A stretch of DNA of 64,000 nucleotides from Microbacterium sp. W4I4 (lineage in GTDB: Bacteria > Actinomycetota > Actinomycetes > Actinomycetales > Microbacteriaceae), in the NCBI RefSeq assembly GCF_030816235.1, contig NZ_JAUSXT010000001.1, forward strand, positions 2,356,001-2,420,000. The letters run 5' to 3'. Made by a program: the position numbers and the translations under genes. Under the pieces are notes generated by a model, which was not told the DNA's origin, searched no databases, and saw nothing but the letters and a program-made list of their open reading frames with translations. Numbering within the stretch: the stretch's first letter is position 1; each line of letters starts with the position of its first letter. Positions 54,272 to 63,495 of the stretch are shown piece after piece.

Positions 54272-55582
54272 ATGGTCTTCGAGGGCTCGAGCGCCGCGAT
54301 CTCCCACACCGGGAAGGTCCGCTCCAACAACCAGGACTCCGGGTACTCCGGGGCGAACCTGTTCGTCGTCGCGGACGGCATGGGCGGGCACGCCGGTGGC
54401 GATGTCGCGTCGACCCTCGCCATCCGCCGCATCGAGAGCCTCGACCACGCCTACGCGAGCACCGACGACGCCCAGGCCGAACTGCAGGCGGCGGCGACCA
54501 CCGCTGCCGCCGACCTGATCCGCGCCTCGAAGGAGCGCCCCGAGCTCGCGGGCCTGGGCACCACGCTCAGCGCGATCGTGATGTTCGAGGAGTACGCGGT
54601 CATAGGCCACATCGGCGACTCGCGCATCTACCTCTACCGCGACGACGCGCTGACGCAGATCACCACCGACCACACCTTCGTGCAGCGTCTGGTCGACTCC
54701 GGTCGCATCACGCTCGAAGAGGCCCGCTACCACCCGCGTCGCTCGGTGCTGATGCGCGTGCTCAGCGACATGGACATCGACCCGGACCTGGACATGTTCG
54801 TCATGCCCACCCGCCCGGGTGATCGCTGGCTGCTGTGCTCCGACGGTCTGTCGGGCGTGGTCGACGACATCCACATCGCCAAGGCGATGAGCCTGGGTCT
54901 CGCCCCTGGCCGCACCGCCGACTACCTGCTCAAGCGGGCGCTCGACGGCGGTGCACCCGACAACGTGACCATGGTGCTCGTCGACGTGGGCGGCGCGCAT
55001 CCGCTCTCCTCCGGCACACCGACGGTCGTCGGCGCGGCATCCAACCCCTCGGATCTGCCCGTCCCCGCTCCGCGCAGCTCGCTCACCGGCTGGCTTCACC
55101 CGGTGCTGCAGGCCGCCAACGAGCCGAGCCACTTCGAACCGGACTCCGACTACTTCGAGGAGATCATCGAAGAGGACCGGCGCCGGCGCACCCGCCGTCG
55201 GGCCGCCTGGCTCGCCGCGCTCGTCGTCGCCGTGCTCGCTCTGGTCGGCGGAGGCATTCTCGCCTACAACTGGACCCAGACCCGCTACTTCGTGGGCGCT
55301 GACGACGACAGCGTCGTGATCTACCGCGGCGTGCAGCAGAACCTCGGCCCGATCTCGCTGTCCACCGAGATGAAGGACACCTTCATCCTGCTCGCCGACC
55401 TGCCGTCCTACCAGCGGGCGGCCGTCGAGCGCACCATCAACGCCCGGTCGCTCGCGGATGCCATGGCCATCACCGATCGCCTGCGGGCCAGCGTGCTCCC
55501 CGTGGTTCCCGAGCCCGAGCCCACCCCCACGCCCACTCCGGTGCCCACCACGGCGCCCACGACGGAAGCTCCGGCACCGTGA
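54272..55582 (+). CDS. pstP: PP2C-family Ser/Thr protein phosphatase (PstP)
   Basis: 436 residues. The catalytic domain (1-240) has RSNNQDSGY, VADGMGGHAGGDVAS, GHIGDSRIYLYR, LCSDGLSGVV and GAPDNVTMVLV, all metal-binding PP2C motifs. A juxtamembrane basic stretch (RRRRTRRRAAW), one membrane segment (LAALVVAVLALVGGGILAY) and an extracytoplasmic tail ending in Thr/Pro/Glu repeats follow. It reverses phosphorylation by PknA/PknB encoded downstream. The ATG has no strong ribosome site; coupling to fhaB is likely. Confidence 0.95.
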   Translation: MVFEGSSAAISHTGKVRSNNQDSGYSGANLFVVADGMGGHAGGDVASTLAIRRIESLDHAYASTDDAQAELQAAATTAAADLIRASKERPELAGLGTTLSAIVMFEEYAVIGHIGDSRIYLYRDDALTQITTDHTFVQRLVDSGRITLEEARYHPRRSVLMRVLSDMDIDPDLDMFVMPTRPGDRWLLCSDGLSGVVDDIHIAKAMSLGLAPGRTADYLLKRALDGGAPDNVTMVLVDVGGAHPLSSGTPTVVGAASNPSDLPVPAPRSSLTGWLHPVLQAANEPSHFEPDSDYFEEIIEEDRRRRTRRRAAWLAALVVAVLALVGGGILAYNWTQTRYFVGADDDSVVIYRGVQQNLGPISLSTEMKDTFILLADLPSYQRAAVERTINARSLADAMAITDRLRASVLPVVPEPEPTPTPTPVPTTAPTTEAPAP

Positions 55583-56961
55583 CCGACGTCAGCGCCGACA
55601 CCAGCGTCATGAGGGCGCTGAAGAAGATCCGGATGCCGCAGAAGCAGCGCAACCGGGAGTTCTGGCTGCTCCTGTTCGCGCTGGTCGTCGCCGGCGCATC
55701 GCTCACCCTCGTGCAGCTCGGCGCACGGGGCGCGATCGACCCGATGATCCTCGCCATCGGCGGGGGACTGGCCGTGCTGGCGTTCGCCCTGCACGTGGTG
55801 CTGCGGGTCGTGGCATCCGATGCCGACCCGTTCGTGCTGCCCATCGCCACCGTGCTGACCGGCCTGGGCATCGCGATGATCTACCGCATCGACCTCGCGG
55901 GCAAGCTCAGCGGCTGGGCGATGTTCTCGAACAAGCAGCTGGCCTGGGCGGCGATCTCGATCGCGGGCGCCATCGCGCTGGTGGTCGCGCTGCGCAACTA
56001 CCGGGTGCTCTATCGCTTCACGTACCTGTCGGGCCTGGCCGGCATCCTGCTGCTGGTCCTGCCCTTCATCCCCTTCCTCAAGGCACGCGGAGCGACCGCG
56101 GACGTCTGGGTCTCGATCGCGGGTGTGTTCTCCTTCCAGCCCGGCGAGCTGGCGAAGATCTGTCTGGCGATCTTCTTCGCCGGCTACCTGGTGCGCACCC
56201 GTGAGAGCCTCAGTTCGGTCGGCACGAAGTTCCTCGGCATGACCTGGCCGCGCATGCGCGAGCTCGGCCCGGTGCTGGTGGTCTGGATCCTGTCGCTGCT
56301 GATCATCGTCACCCAGCGCGACCTCGGCACCGGCGTGCTCATCTTCGGCATGTTCATCGCGATGCTGTACGTGGCCACCGGCAAGACCAGCTGGGTGCTG
56401 ATCGGTCTGGTCGGCGTCGCCGCCGGAGCGTTCTTCGCCACCCGGATCCTGGCTTACGTGCAACGCCGGTTCACGAACTGGCTGGACGCCTTCAACCCCG
56501 ACATCATCAGCGCCAAGGGCGGCAGCTACCAACTGGTGGAGGGCATCTTCGGCCTGGCCCACGGCGGACTCATCGGCACCGGATGGGGTCAGGGCCGCCC
56601 GCAGATCACGCCGCTGGCCAACAGCGACTACATCATCCCCAGCCTCGGCGAAGAGCTCGGCATCGTGGGACTGTTCGCCATCCTCTGCCTGTACATGGTG
56701 TTCGTCAGCCGTGGGCTGCGCATCGGCCTGGCAGGCCAGGACGACTTCGGCAAGCTGCTCGCGACCGGCCTGTCGTTCACGATCGCCCTGCAGGTGTTCA
56801 TCATGGTCGGCGGCGTCACACGCGTCATCCCGCTGACCGGCCTGACCACGCCCTTCCTCGCAGCCGGCGGATCGTCGATGGTCGCCAACTGGCTCATCGT
56901 CGCGCTGCTGCTGCGCATCAGCGACGGCGTGCGCCGCCAACCGAGGGTGGTGATCGGCTGA
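55579..56961 (+). CDS. rodA: FtsW/RodA/SpoVE-family peptidoglycan polymerase
   Basis: 460 residues, about ten to twelve membrane segments. SEDS motifs are present: FSFQPGELAKICLAIFFAGYLV, ITQRDLGTGVLIFGMFIAMLY, GGSYQLVEGIFGLAHGGLIGTGWGQGRPQ and TDFIIPSLGEELG-like NSDYIIPSLGEELGIVG. It polymerises lipid II and works with the class B PBP encoded next. The GTG start overlaps the pstP stop; its own stop shares one base with the pbpA ATG (TGATG). Confidence 0.95.
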   Translation: MTDVSADTSVMRALKKIRMPQKQRNREFWLLLFALVVAGASLTLVQLGARGAIDPMILAIGGGLAVLAFALHVVLRVVASDADPFVLPIATVLTGLGIAMIYRIDLAGKLSGWAMFSNKQLAWAAISIAGAIALVVALRNYRVLYRFTYLSGLAGILLLVLPFIPFLKARGATADVWVSIAGVFSFQPGELAKICLAIFFAGYLVRTRESLSSVGTKFLGMTWPRMRELGPVLVVWILSLLIIVTQRDLGTGVLIFGMFIAMLYVATGKTSWVLIGLVGVAAGAFFATRILAYVQRRFTNWLDAFNPDIISAKGGSYQLVEGIFGLAHGGLIGTGWGQGRPQITPLANSDYIIPSLGEELGIVGLFAILCLYMVFVSRGLRIGLAGQDDFGKLLATGLSFTIALQVFIMVGGVTRVIPLTGLTTPFLAAGGSSMVANWLIVALLLRISDGVRRQPRVVIG

Positions 56962-58415
56962 TGACTAAAGAGTTGAGAAGACTGAGTTTCGTGATCCTCG
57001 CGATGTTCATGTCCCTGTTCATCGCCACCAGCTGGATCCAGGTCGTCGACGCCGACAACCTGGCTCAGAATTCGGCGAACACCCGCACGCGCCTGGACAG
57101 CTATCAGATCCAGCGCGGCTCGATCATCGTCGACGATTCGGCGATCGCCACCTCGGTGCCGACGGACGACCGCTACCAGTACCAGCGCGTGTACACGGAT
57201 GCCGAGATGTGGGCCCCCGTCACCGGATACTTCAACCCCGCTCTCCGCGTCTCCACCGGCATCGAGCAGGCGCTGAACGCCGACCTGTCCGGCACCGGCT
57301 CGAACGCGTTCTTCGCCGAGATCGAGCGCATCCTCTCCGGCCAGCCGCAGCAGGGCCTCAGCGTCGACCTGACCCTGAACGCCAAGGCGCAGCGCGCCGC
57401 CTGGGATGCTCTGCAGGGCCTGCAGGGCGCCGTGGTGGCCATCGAGCCGGCCACCGGTCGCATCCTGGCGATGGCCTCCACGCCGGGCTTCGACACGAAC
57501 AAGCTCGCCTCGCATGACGGAGCGGCGGTGGACACGGAGCACGACCGTCTGGCCGCCGACCCGACCAAGCCGCTGTACAACCGTGCGATCGCCGGCAACC
57601 TCAACCCGCCCGGCTCCACGTTCAAGGTGGTCGTGGCGGCCGCCGCCCTGGCATCCGGCGACTGGACCCTCGAGTCCACACTGCCGAATCCCGCACGCTA
57701 CACGTTGCCCGGATCGAACAACCAGGTCTCGAACGCGTGGGGCGGCACCTGCGGCGAGGGCCCGACGGCGACGATCGCCGAGGCTCTCCGGCGCAGCTGC
57801 AACATCCCGATGGCAGAGCTGGCCGTCGAACTCGGCGACAAGGCGATCCGCGAGACGGCCGAGAAGTTCGGCTTCAACACCGCGTTCGAACTGCCGCTCG
57901 AGTCGACCGCCTCCAGTTACCCCGCAGACCTGAACGACCCGCAGACCGCCCTGACCGGCTTCGGTCAGGGGCAGGTGACCGCGACGCCTCTGCAGATGGC
58001 GATGGTCGCGGCCGGCGTCGCCAATGGCGGCGCAGTGATGAAGCCCCGGATGGTGGATGCCGTGATCGGCGACGACTTCGCCGTGCACACGCAGTTCACC
58101 GATGAGGCGTTCGATCAGGTGCTCAGCGCCGCGGACGCCAAGGCGCTGAGTGCGGTCCTGGTGCAGGGGGTCGATTCCGGGGCGGCGACGGGTGCAAGAA
58201 TAGACGGCGTCGATGTCGCCGGTAAGACGGGCACAGCGGAGAACGGCTCCGGGCCGTACACGCTGTGGTTCACAGGTTTCGCACCGGCGGAGAATCCGAA
58301 GGTTGCGGTGGCAGTCGTCGTCGAAGACGGCGGTGGAAAAGGACAGTCGGGTTCCGGCAATGCGATTGCCGCCCCGATTGCGAAGAAAGTCATAGAGGCG
58401 GTGCTGGGCAGATGA
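56961..58415 (+). CDS. pbpA: Penicillin-binding protein 2-type transpeptidase (PbpA)
   Basis: 484 residues. An N-terminal membrane segment (LSFVILAMFMSLFIATSWIQV), a short dimer domain and a transpeptidase domain with NPPGSTFKVV (SxxK, nucleophile Ser), RRSCNIPM (SxN) and DVAGKTGTAE (KTG). It cross-links peptidoglycan with RodA. In mycobacteria PbpA is a kinase target. It overlaps pknA by four bases. Confidence 0.96.
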   Translation: MTKELRRLSFVILAMFMSLFIATSWIQVVDADNLAQNSANTRTRLDSYQIQRGSIIVDDSAIATSVPTDDRYQYQRVYTDAEMWAPVTGYFNPALRVSTGIEQALNADLSGTGSNAFFAEIERILSGQPQQGLSVDLTLNAKAQRAAWDALQGLQGAVVAIEPATGRILAMASTPGFDTNKLASHDGAAVDTEHDRLAADPTKPLYNRAIAGNLNPPGSTFKVVVAAAALASGDWTLESTLPNPARYTLPGSNNQVSNAWGGTCGEGPTATIAEALRRSCNIPMAELAVELGDKAIRETAEKFGFNTAFELPLESTASSYPADLNDPQTALTGFGQGQVTATPLQMAMVAAGVANGGAVMKPRMVDAVIGDDFAVHTQFTDEAFDQVLSAADAKALSAVLVQGVDSGAATGARIDGVDVAGKTGTAENGSGPYTLWFTGFAPAENPKVAVAVVVEDGGGKGQSGSGNAIAAPIAKKVIEAVLGR

Positions 58416-60154
58416 GGCCGACGCAGGGTGTGTCGTTCGGTGGGCGTTACGAGCTGCTGTCGCGGATCGCGATCGGCGGCATGGGCGAGGTGTGGGAGGC
58501 CACGGACCACGTCATCGGACGCACCGTCGCCATCAAGATCCTCAAGGACGAGTACATGGGGGATCCGGGCTTCCTGGAGCGCTTCCGCGCCGAGGCCCGT
58601 CACGCGGCGCTCGTCAACCATGAGGGCATCGCGAGCGTCTTCGACTACGGCGAGGAGAACGGCTCCGCCTTCCTCGTCATGGAGCTGGTGCCCGGCGAGG
58701 CGCTGTCCACCGTGCTCGAGCGCGACGGCTCACTGAGCGCGGACAAGACGCTCGACATCGTCGCGCAGACGGCGTCCGCACTGCAGGCCGCGCACGCCGC
58801 GGGCCTGGTGCACCGCGACATCAAGCCCGGAAACCTGCTGATCACGCCCGACGGACGGGTGAAGATCACCGACTTCGGCATCGCCCGCATCGCCGACCAG
58901 GTGCCGCTGACGGCCACCGGTCAGGTGATGGGCACGGTGCAGTACCTGTCGCCCGAGCAGGCATCCGGCCACGCGGCATCCCCCGCGACCGACATCTACT
59001 CGCTGGGCATCGTCGCGTACGAGTGCCTGGTGGGAAAGCGTCCGTTCACGGGCGAGTCGCAGGTCGCCATCGCGATGGCCCAGATCAACGAGAAGCCCCC
59101 GGCACTGCCCGCCACCGTGCCCACGCCGGTGCAGAACCTGGTGATGGCGATGATCGCCAAGAAGCCGGCCGAGCGTCCCTCCTCGGCGGCGACCGTGTCG
59201 CGCGCCGCGCAGGCGCTGCGCCGCGGTGATCTGAACTCCGCCGCGATCGCCGTGCCGGCCATCGCGGGCATCGGCGTCTCGGATGCCGATGACGCCACCC
59301 GCATCCTGACCGGGATGGGCGACGGCGACTCGACCCGCATCCTGCCCACGACCGCGCAGCTGCCGACAGAGCAGGCGGTCGCCACGGAGGAGCCCGCGAA
59401 GAAGAAGCGCAGTCCATGGACCTGGCCGCTGGTCGCCCTGATCGCCCTGCTGGTCATCGCACTGGGCGGCACGCTGGTCGGGCTGTTCCTCAACCAGGAC
59501 GACAAGACGCCGGTGAAGACGAAGTCCTCGTCGTCGGCGCCGTCGACGCCGCCGACGCCGGAGGACACCACTCCGCCGCCGGTGGACGTGGATGCGCTGA
59601 ATCTCGTCGGCATGACCTGCGATGCGGCGACCGCTCTCCTCGCGGAGAACGAGCTGAAGGCGAACTGCGTCACGGGTGACCCCGCGAGCAACGAGCAGCA
59701 GACGGGTCAGATCTACGAGGTCCGCACCGGCGGCAACCAGCCGGTCGGCTCGACCATCGATCTGCTCGTCTACGGCGACCAGGTCTCGATCCCGGCTCCC
59801 GAATCGGCACCGAGCATCTCCGGTCCCGTCACCGAGGGCCAGGAGGCGACCGTCAGCTGGAACACCTACGCCTGCCCGTCCGGCACGGACCCGCTCGCCG
59901 GATACGAGGTGACCGTCGTGAACGCCACGTTCAACGACGGCTCGACGACGAAGAACTTCACCCCCGGCACCGGCTCCGAGGTGATCACGGTCGACGAGGG
60001 CTCCGCCGGCAAGACCGTGACGGCCACCTACCGCGCGTTCTGCGGCGACCGCGCGTCCGGAATGTCGAACTCCGGCACGTCCACCTCCATCCAGCCGGCG
60101 CCACTGCTGCCCGTCGATCCCAGCGACGGGCCCACGCCCCCTCCCGCCGACTAG
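58412..60154 (+). CDS. pknA: Ser/Thr protein kinase PknA with extracellular PASTA-like region
   Basis: 580 residues. The kinase domain has GGMGEVW (Gly loop), VAIKILKDEY (Lys), LVHRDIKPGNLLI (catalytic loop), KITDFGIARI (DFG) and MGTVQYLSPEQA. A membrane segment (PWTWPLVALIALLVIALGGTLVGLF) follows. The outside part has one PASTA-like repeat (LNLVGMTCDAATALLAENEL), then a beta-sandwich-like domain (ATVSWNTYACPSGTDPLAGYEV) with two Cys. Mycobacterial PknA lacks such an extracellular part. It phosphorylates growth and division proteins. Confidence 0.93.
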   Translation: MRPTQGVSFGGRYELLSRIAIGGMGEVWEATDHVIGRTVAIKILKDEYMGDPGFLERFRAEARHAALVNHEGIASVFDYGEENGSAFLVMELVPGEALSTVLERDGSLSADKTLDIVAQTASALQAAHAAGLVHRDIKPGNLLITPDGRVKITDFGIARIADQVPLTATGQVMGTVQYLSPEQASGHAASPATDIYSLGIVAYECLVGKRPFTGESQVAIAMAQINEKPPALPATVPTPVQNLVMAMIAKKPAERPSSAATVSRAAQALRRGDLNSAAIAVPAIAGIGVSDADDATRILTGMGDGDSTRILPTTAQLPTEQAVATEEPAKKKRSPWTWPLVALIALLVIALGGTLVGLFLNQDDKTPVKTKSSSSAPSTPPTPEDTTPPPVDVDALNLVGMTCDAATALLAENELKANCVTGDPASNEQQTGQIYEVRTGGNQPVGSTIDLLVYGDQVSIPAPESAPSISGPVTEGQEATVSWNTYACPSGTDPLAGYEVTVVNATFNDGSTTKNFTPGTGSEVITVDEGSAGKTVTATYRAFCGDRASGMSNSGTSTSIQPAPLLPVDPSDGPTPPPAD

Positions 60155-60169
60155 TCAGGTTCGGCCGGG

Positions 60170-60175
60170 TAATCT
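60170..60175 (+). promoter_or_regulatory. Possible promoter -10 box before pknB
   Basis: TAATCT in the 58-base gap between pknA and pknB, 37 bases before the GTG. It suggests pknB may have its own promoter. Confidence 0.4.
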
Positions 60176-60212
60176 GGCAACAGGATTCGAGAAGCAACTG
60201 GGGGGACAGGAC

Positions 60213-61916
60213 GTGTCGACAGAGCCGCGCATCCTCGCCGGGCGCTATCGCGTGGACGAGGTCATCGGGCACGGCGGAATGGCCAAGGTGCACCGCGGCT
60301 ACGATCTGACCCTCGGCCGCGAGGTCGCGATCAAGATCCTCGACCCCGAACTCGCTCGCGACACCGCCTTCCGCACACGGTTCCGGATGGAGGCCCAGGC
60401 GGCCTCCCGCATGTCGCATCCGTCGATCGTGCGCGTCTTCGACGCCGGCGACCCTTCAGCATCCGGCGCTTCGGACGCGCAGGCGGGCTCCGAGCCGTAC
60501 ATCATCATGGAGCTGGTGCACGGCACCCTCCTGAAGGACATCATCGCCGCCGGTCCCCTGTCGGTCGAGGATGCGATCCGCTACGCGGACGGCATCCTTG
60601 AGGCGCTGGATTACTCGCACCGCGCCGGGGTGGTGCACCGCGACATCAAACCCGGCAACGTGATGGTCACCGACAACGGCACCGTGAAGGTGATGGACTT
60701 CGGCATCGCGCGTGCCGTGTCCGACTCCTCGTCGACAGTGGCCGAGACCACGCAGATCATCGGCACCGCTGCGTACTTCTCGCCCGAGCAGGCCAAGGGC
60801 GAGTCGGTCGACGCGCGCACCGACCTGTACTCGACCGGCGTGGTGCTCTACGAGATGCTGACCGCCCGTCAGCCGTTCCGCGGCGACTCACCGGTGGCCG
60901 TCGCCTACCAGCACGTCAGCGAGACCCCGGTTCCCCCGTCCGAGGTCAACGAGGATCTGCCTCGATCGCTGGATGCCATCGTGCTGCGGGCGCTCGCCAA
61001 GGACCCGTACCAGCGGTTCCCGGACTCCGGTTCCTTCCGCGCGGCGCTGCATGCCGTCACCTCGGGCGACGCCCCGTCGAAGAAGCAGATCGGCGCGCTC
61101 ACCAGCGAGCTTTACGGCGCCAACCCGCGGCAGGCCCAGGAGACTGCCCGGTCGCTGCGCCAGCTGAGCACGGACACCACGATGACCCGCACGCAGTCCG
61201 GCCCGCCGGTGGCGTGGATCTGGGCCGGTGTCGCTCTGCTCGCGGTGCTGCTGATCTCGGTGCTGTTCTGGGTTGTCAGCCTGACGGCCCGCCCGGTCGA
61301 TGTGTCCGGCGCTTCGGTGACCGTCCCGAACCTCGTCGACATGCCGCTCGACCAGGCCGAGGGCGAGCTGAAGGATGCCGGCCTCATCGCCGACGTGCGC
61401 GACGAGGCCAGTGCGGACTTCGCCGAGGACCGCGTCATCCGCTCGCTGCCCGGCACGGGTGCGAAGGTGTCTCAGGGCGAGTCGATCATCGTCTACGTGT
61501 CCACCGGTTCCGACACGATCGAGATGCCCGTTCTCGAGGGGCTGTCGCAGGATGCCGCCAAGAAGCTCATCACGGACTCGGAGCTGACGCTCGGCACGGT
61601 CAGGCAGCAGAACGATCCGCGCGCGCAGGCCGGCACCGTGCTCGAAGCCAGCCAGACCGCGGGCGATCAGGTCCCTCCCGGCACACCCGTGAACCTGGTG
61701 GTCGCCAACGGCAAGGTCACCATCGAGGACATGACGGGCTGGACCGTCGAGTCCGCGCAGAAGTCCCTCGAGAAGCTGGCGCTCACCGCCACGCCGACCG
61801 AGCTGGGTCCGTGCGCCGACGGACAGTCGCCCAACACGGTGATCTCGATGTCGGCGGCGCCGGGTGAGGTCGACATCCTCTCCACCGTCGAGCTGCGCTA
61901 CTGCACCGCCGAGTGA
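60213..61916 (+). CDS. pknB: Ser/Thr protein kinase PknB with three PASTA domains
   Basis: 567 residues. Kinase domain: GHGGMAKVHRGYD, VAIKILDPELA, GVVHRDIKPGNVMV, KVMDFGIARAV and GTAAYFSPEQAKGE. A membrane segment (WIWAGVALLAVLLISVLFWVVSL) is followed by three PASTA domains, starting VTVPNLVDMPLDQAEGEL, IEMPVLEGLSQDAAKKLI and VTIEDMTGWTVESAQKSL. The PASTA repeats bind muropeptide/lipid II and tune kinase activity. The GTG at 60213 follows a GGGGGGACAGGA stretch. Its 3' end overlaps the convergent trpG gene by 19 bases. Confidence 0.96.
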   Translation: MSTEPRILAGRYRVDEVIGHGGMAKVHRGYDLTLGREVAIKILDPELARDTAFRTRFRMEAQAASRMSHPSIVRVFDAGDPSASGASDAQAGSEPYIIMELVHGTLLKDIIAAGPLSVEDAIRYADGILEALDYSHRAGVVHRDIKPGNVMVTDNGTVKVMDFGIARAVSDSSSTVAETTQIIGTAAYFSPEQAKGESVDARTDLYSTGVVLYEMLTARQPFRGDSPVAVAYQHVSETPVPPSEVNEDLPRSLDAIVLRALAKDPYQRFPDSGSFRAALHAVTSGDAPSKKQIGALTSELYGANPRQAQETARSLRQLSTDTTMTRTQSGPPVAWIWAGVALLAVLLISVLFWVVSLTARPVDVSGASVTVPNLVDMPLDQAEGELKDAGLIADVRDEASADFAEDRVIRSLPGTGAKVSQGESIIVYVSTGSDTIEMPVLEGLSQDAAKKLITDSELTLGTVRQQNDPRAQAGTVLEASQTAGDQVPPGTPVNLVVANGKVTIEDMTGWTVESAQKSLEKLALTATPTELGPCADGQSPNTVISMSAAPGEVDILSTVELRYCTAE

Positions 61917-62512
61917 TCCGCGCGGTCACCGGCTGAGAGCACCCCGGCCAGCCAGTTGGCGAGCAGTCGATGGCCGTCCTCGGTGAGCACGCTCTCGGGA
62001 TGGAACTGCACGCCGACGATCGGCAGGCTCTCGTGCGCGATCGCCATGATCGTGCCGTGCTCGGCGCGCGCGGTCACGCGCAGCACGCCAGGCAGGTCGG
62101 CTTCGGCGAGTGCGAGGGAGTGGTAGCGCCCGGCGGCGAAGGGCGAGCGGATGCCGTCGAACAGCGCCGAGCCGTCGTGAGTCACCTGCGACACCATGCC
62201 GTGCATCAGCTCAGGAGCGCGGCCCACCGTGCCGCCGAAGGCCCCGCCGATCACCTGGTGCCCGAGGCACACGCCCAGCAGCGGCATCCGTCTCTCCGCC
62301 GCCGCGTGGACGACCGCCGACGACGCCCCGGCATCGCCCGGGGCCCCGGGCCCGGGCGAGATCATCACGGCATCGTACGCATCCAGCAGCAGCGCGTCCT
62401 CACCGGCATCCGCCTCGACCATGGTGATCTCGGCTCCCAGCTCCCGCAGGTAGCCGATCAGCGTGTGCACGAAGCTGTCATGGTTGTCGACGACCAGCAC
62501 TCGTACGGTCAT
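61898..62512 (-). CDS. trpG: Glutamine amidotransferase of anthranilate/aminodeoxychorismate synthase
   Basis: 204 residues, class I glutamine amidotransferase. VLVVDNHDSFVHTLIGYL is the N-terminus, SPGPGAPGDAG the oxyanion region, GVCLGHQVIGGAFGG the catalytic Cys, and VGVQFHPESVLTEDG the catalytic His/Glu. It supplies ammonia from glutamine to TrpE or PabB, neither of which is nearby. This trpG/pabA position beside pknB is conserved in actinobacteria. The ATG at 62512 overlaps the stop of the small gene upstream by four bases. Confidence 0.94.
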   Translation of the reverse strand: MTVRVLVVDNHDSFVHTLIGYLRELGAEITMVEADAGEDALLLDAYDAVMISPGPGAPGDAGASSAVVHAAAERRMPLLGVCLGHQVIGGAFGGTVGRAPELMHGMVSQVTHDGSALFDGIRSPFAAGRYHSLALAEADLPGVLRVTARAEHGTIMAIAHESLPIVGVQFHPESVLTEDGHRLLANWLAGVLSAGDRADHSAVQ

Positions 62513-62664
62513 TCCAGATCGACCTCGCCCGGGGAGACGTACGGGCTCACCCAGGGGAACACGTAGAAGAACAGGCCGTAGAGAACGGTGGCCACCACGA
62601 CGAGCAGGATCAGCAGGCGCACCCACCAGGGTCCGGGCAGCAGGCGCCACAGGGCGGCGTACAT
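62509..62664 (-). CDS. 51-residue membrane protein between sortase and trpG
   Basis: The frame from the ATG at 62664 reads MYAALWRLLPGPWWVRLLIL, then a hydrophobic stretch ending FYVFPWVSPYVSPGEVDLE. This is one membrane helix with aromatic, Pro-rich borders. Its first base is shared with the sortase stop (TGATG), and its stop overlaps the trpG ATG (ATGA), so the three genes are coupled. The coupling on both sides and normal codon use make it very likely real. Function unknown; a sortase-linked role is possible. Confidence 0.82.
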   Translation of the reverse strand: MYAALWRLLPGPWWVRLLILLVVVATVLYGLFFYVFPWVSPYVSPGEVDLE

Positions 62665-63458
62665 CAGGGTGCTCCTTCGGCTGAGGGCGGGGCGACGTCG
62701 ACTTTCGCGAGAGACGCCGGCGGCCCCTCGGAGCGCGGCTGGAAGCCCTCGAACACGCCGTACGCGATGATGCGCTCGGCGAGAGAGTAGAGCGGCGAGC
62801 AGGCCGTGAGGGTGATGTAGCGCTCACCGGTCTGCTGGGCGGGCATCTGCGGCACGTCGGCGAGCACGTCCACCTGCGTGGGCTTCACGTACTCGAGCGT
62901 CCGGAAGCGGTAGGTGTACCAGCCGCCGGGAGTCTCGACGACGATGGCGTCGTTCACCCGCAGCTTGTCGAGCTTGTTGAACGGCTTGCCCCACGTGGTG
63001 CGATGCCCGGCGAGCGAGAAGTTCCCCACCTCGCCCGGCATCTTCGACTGCGTGTACAGACCGATGCCGATGTGATCGAGCGTCCGCGAGCGGGAGGTGC
63101 CGCCGGCGATGTCCTTGACGTAGTCGTCGCCGAACCGGGGGATGCGCATGACCGCGAAGCGCTCGGCGTCGGCCGGATGCTGCAGGACCGGCAGCGCATA
63201 CTGGGTCCGGCCGTCCGCATCCTCGACCACGGGAGGCGGCTCCGGAGCAGGCGCCTCGGCCCACTCCTGGATCCTCGCAGCACCCTCGGCGTTCTTCTGC
63301 GCATCGATGATGATGTCGCCGATCCACATCTGCCAGGCCACGAACAGCAGCACCACGACGCCCGCCGTCAGCAGCAGCTCGCCCAGCACACTGGTGAACG
63401 TCGCGCGAGACCGACGTCGCCCGCGACGCGAGGCCCGCCTGGACGCGACAGCATGCAT
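62664..63458 (-). CDS. Class E sortase
   Basis: 264 residues. A basic N-terminus (SRRASRRGRRRSRATF) and one membrane segment (LGELLLTAGVVVLLFVAWQMWI) precede the sortase domain. Catalytic residues: His in SLAGHRTTWGKPF, Cys in TLTACSPLYSLAERI (TLxxC), and a probable Arg in AERIIAYG. Class E enzymes of high-GC Gram-positives usually join LAxTG-type proteins to the cell wall. No substrate with that motif is adjacent. The ATG at 63458 has TAGACT 7 bases upstream (leaderless). Confidence 0.94.
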   Translation of the reverse strand: MHAVASRRASRRGRRRSRATFTSVLGELLLTAGVVVLLFVAWQMWIGDIIIDAQKNAEGAARIQEWAEAPAPEPPPVVEDADGRTQYALPVLQHPADAERFAVMRIPRFGDDYVKDIAGGTSRSRTLDHIGIGLYTQSKMPGEVGNFSLAGHRTTWGKPFNKLDKLRVNDAIVVETPGGWYTYRFRTLEYVKPTQVDVLADVPQMPAQQTGERYITLTACSPLYSLAERIIAYGVFEGFQPRSEGPPASLAKVDVAPPSAEGAP

Positions 63459-63465
63459 GAGTGGA

Positions 63466-63471
63466 AGTCTA
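63466..63471 (-). promoter_or_regulatory. Leaderless promoter -10 box (sortase operon)
   Basis: TAGACT on the reverse strand, 7 bases before the ATG at 63458. It is back to back with an identical box for crgA. Confidence 0.65.
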
Positions 63472-63482
63472 TTCGTCCCCGC

Positions 63483-63488
63483 TAGACT
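63483..63488 (+). promoter_or_regulatory. Leaderless promoter -10 box (crgA)
   Basis: TAGACT, 7 bases before the crgA ATG at 63496; only 11 bases separate it from the sortase box on the other strand. Confidence 0.65.
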
Positions 63489-63495
63489 GAACCTC

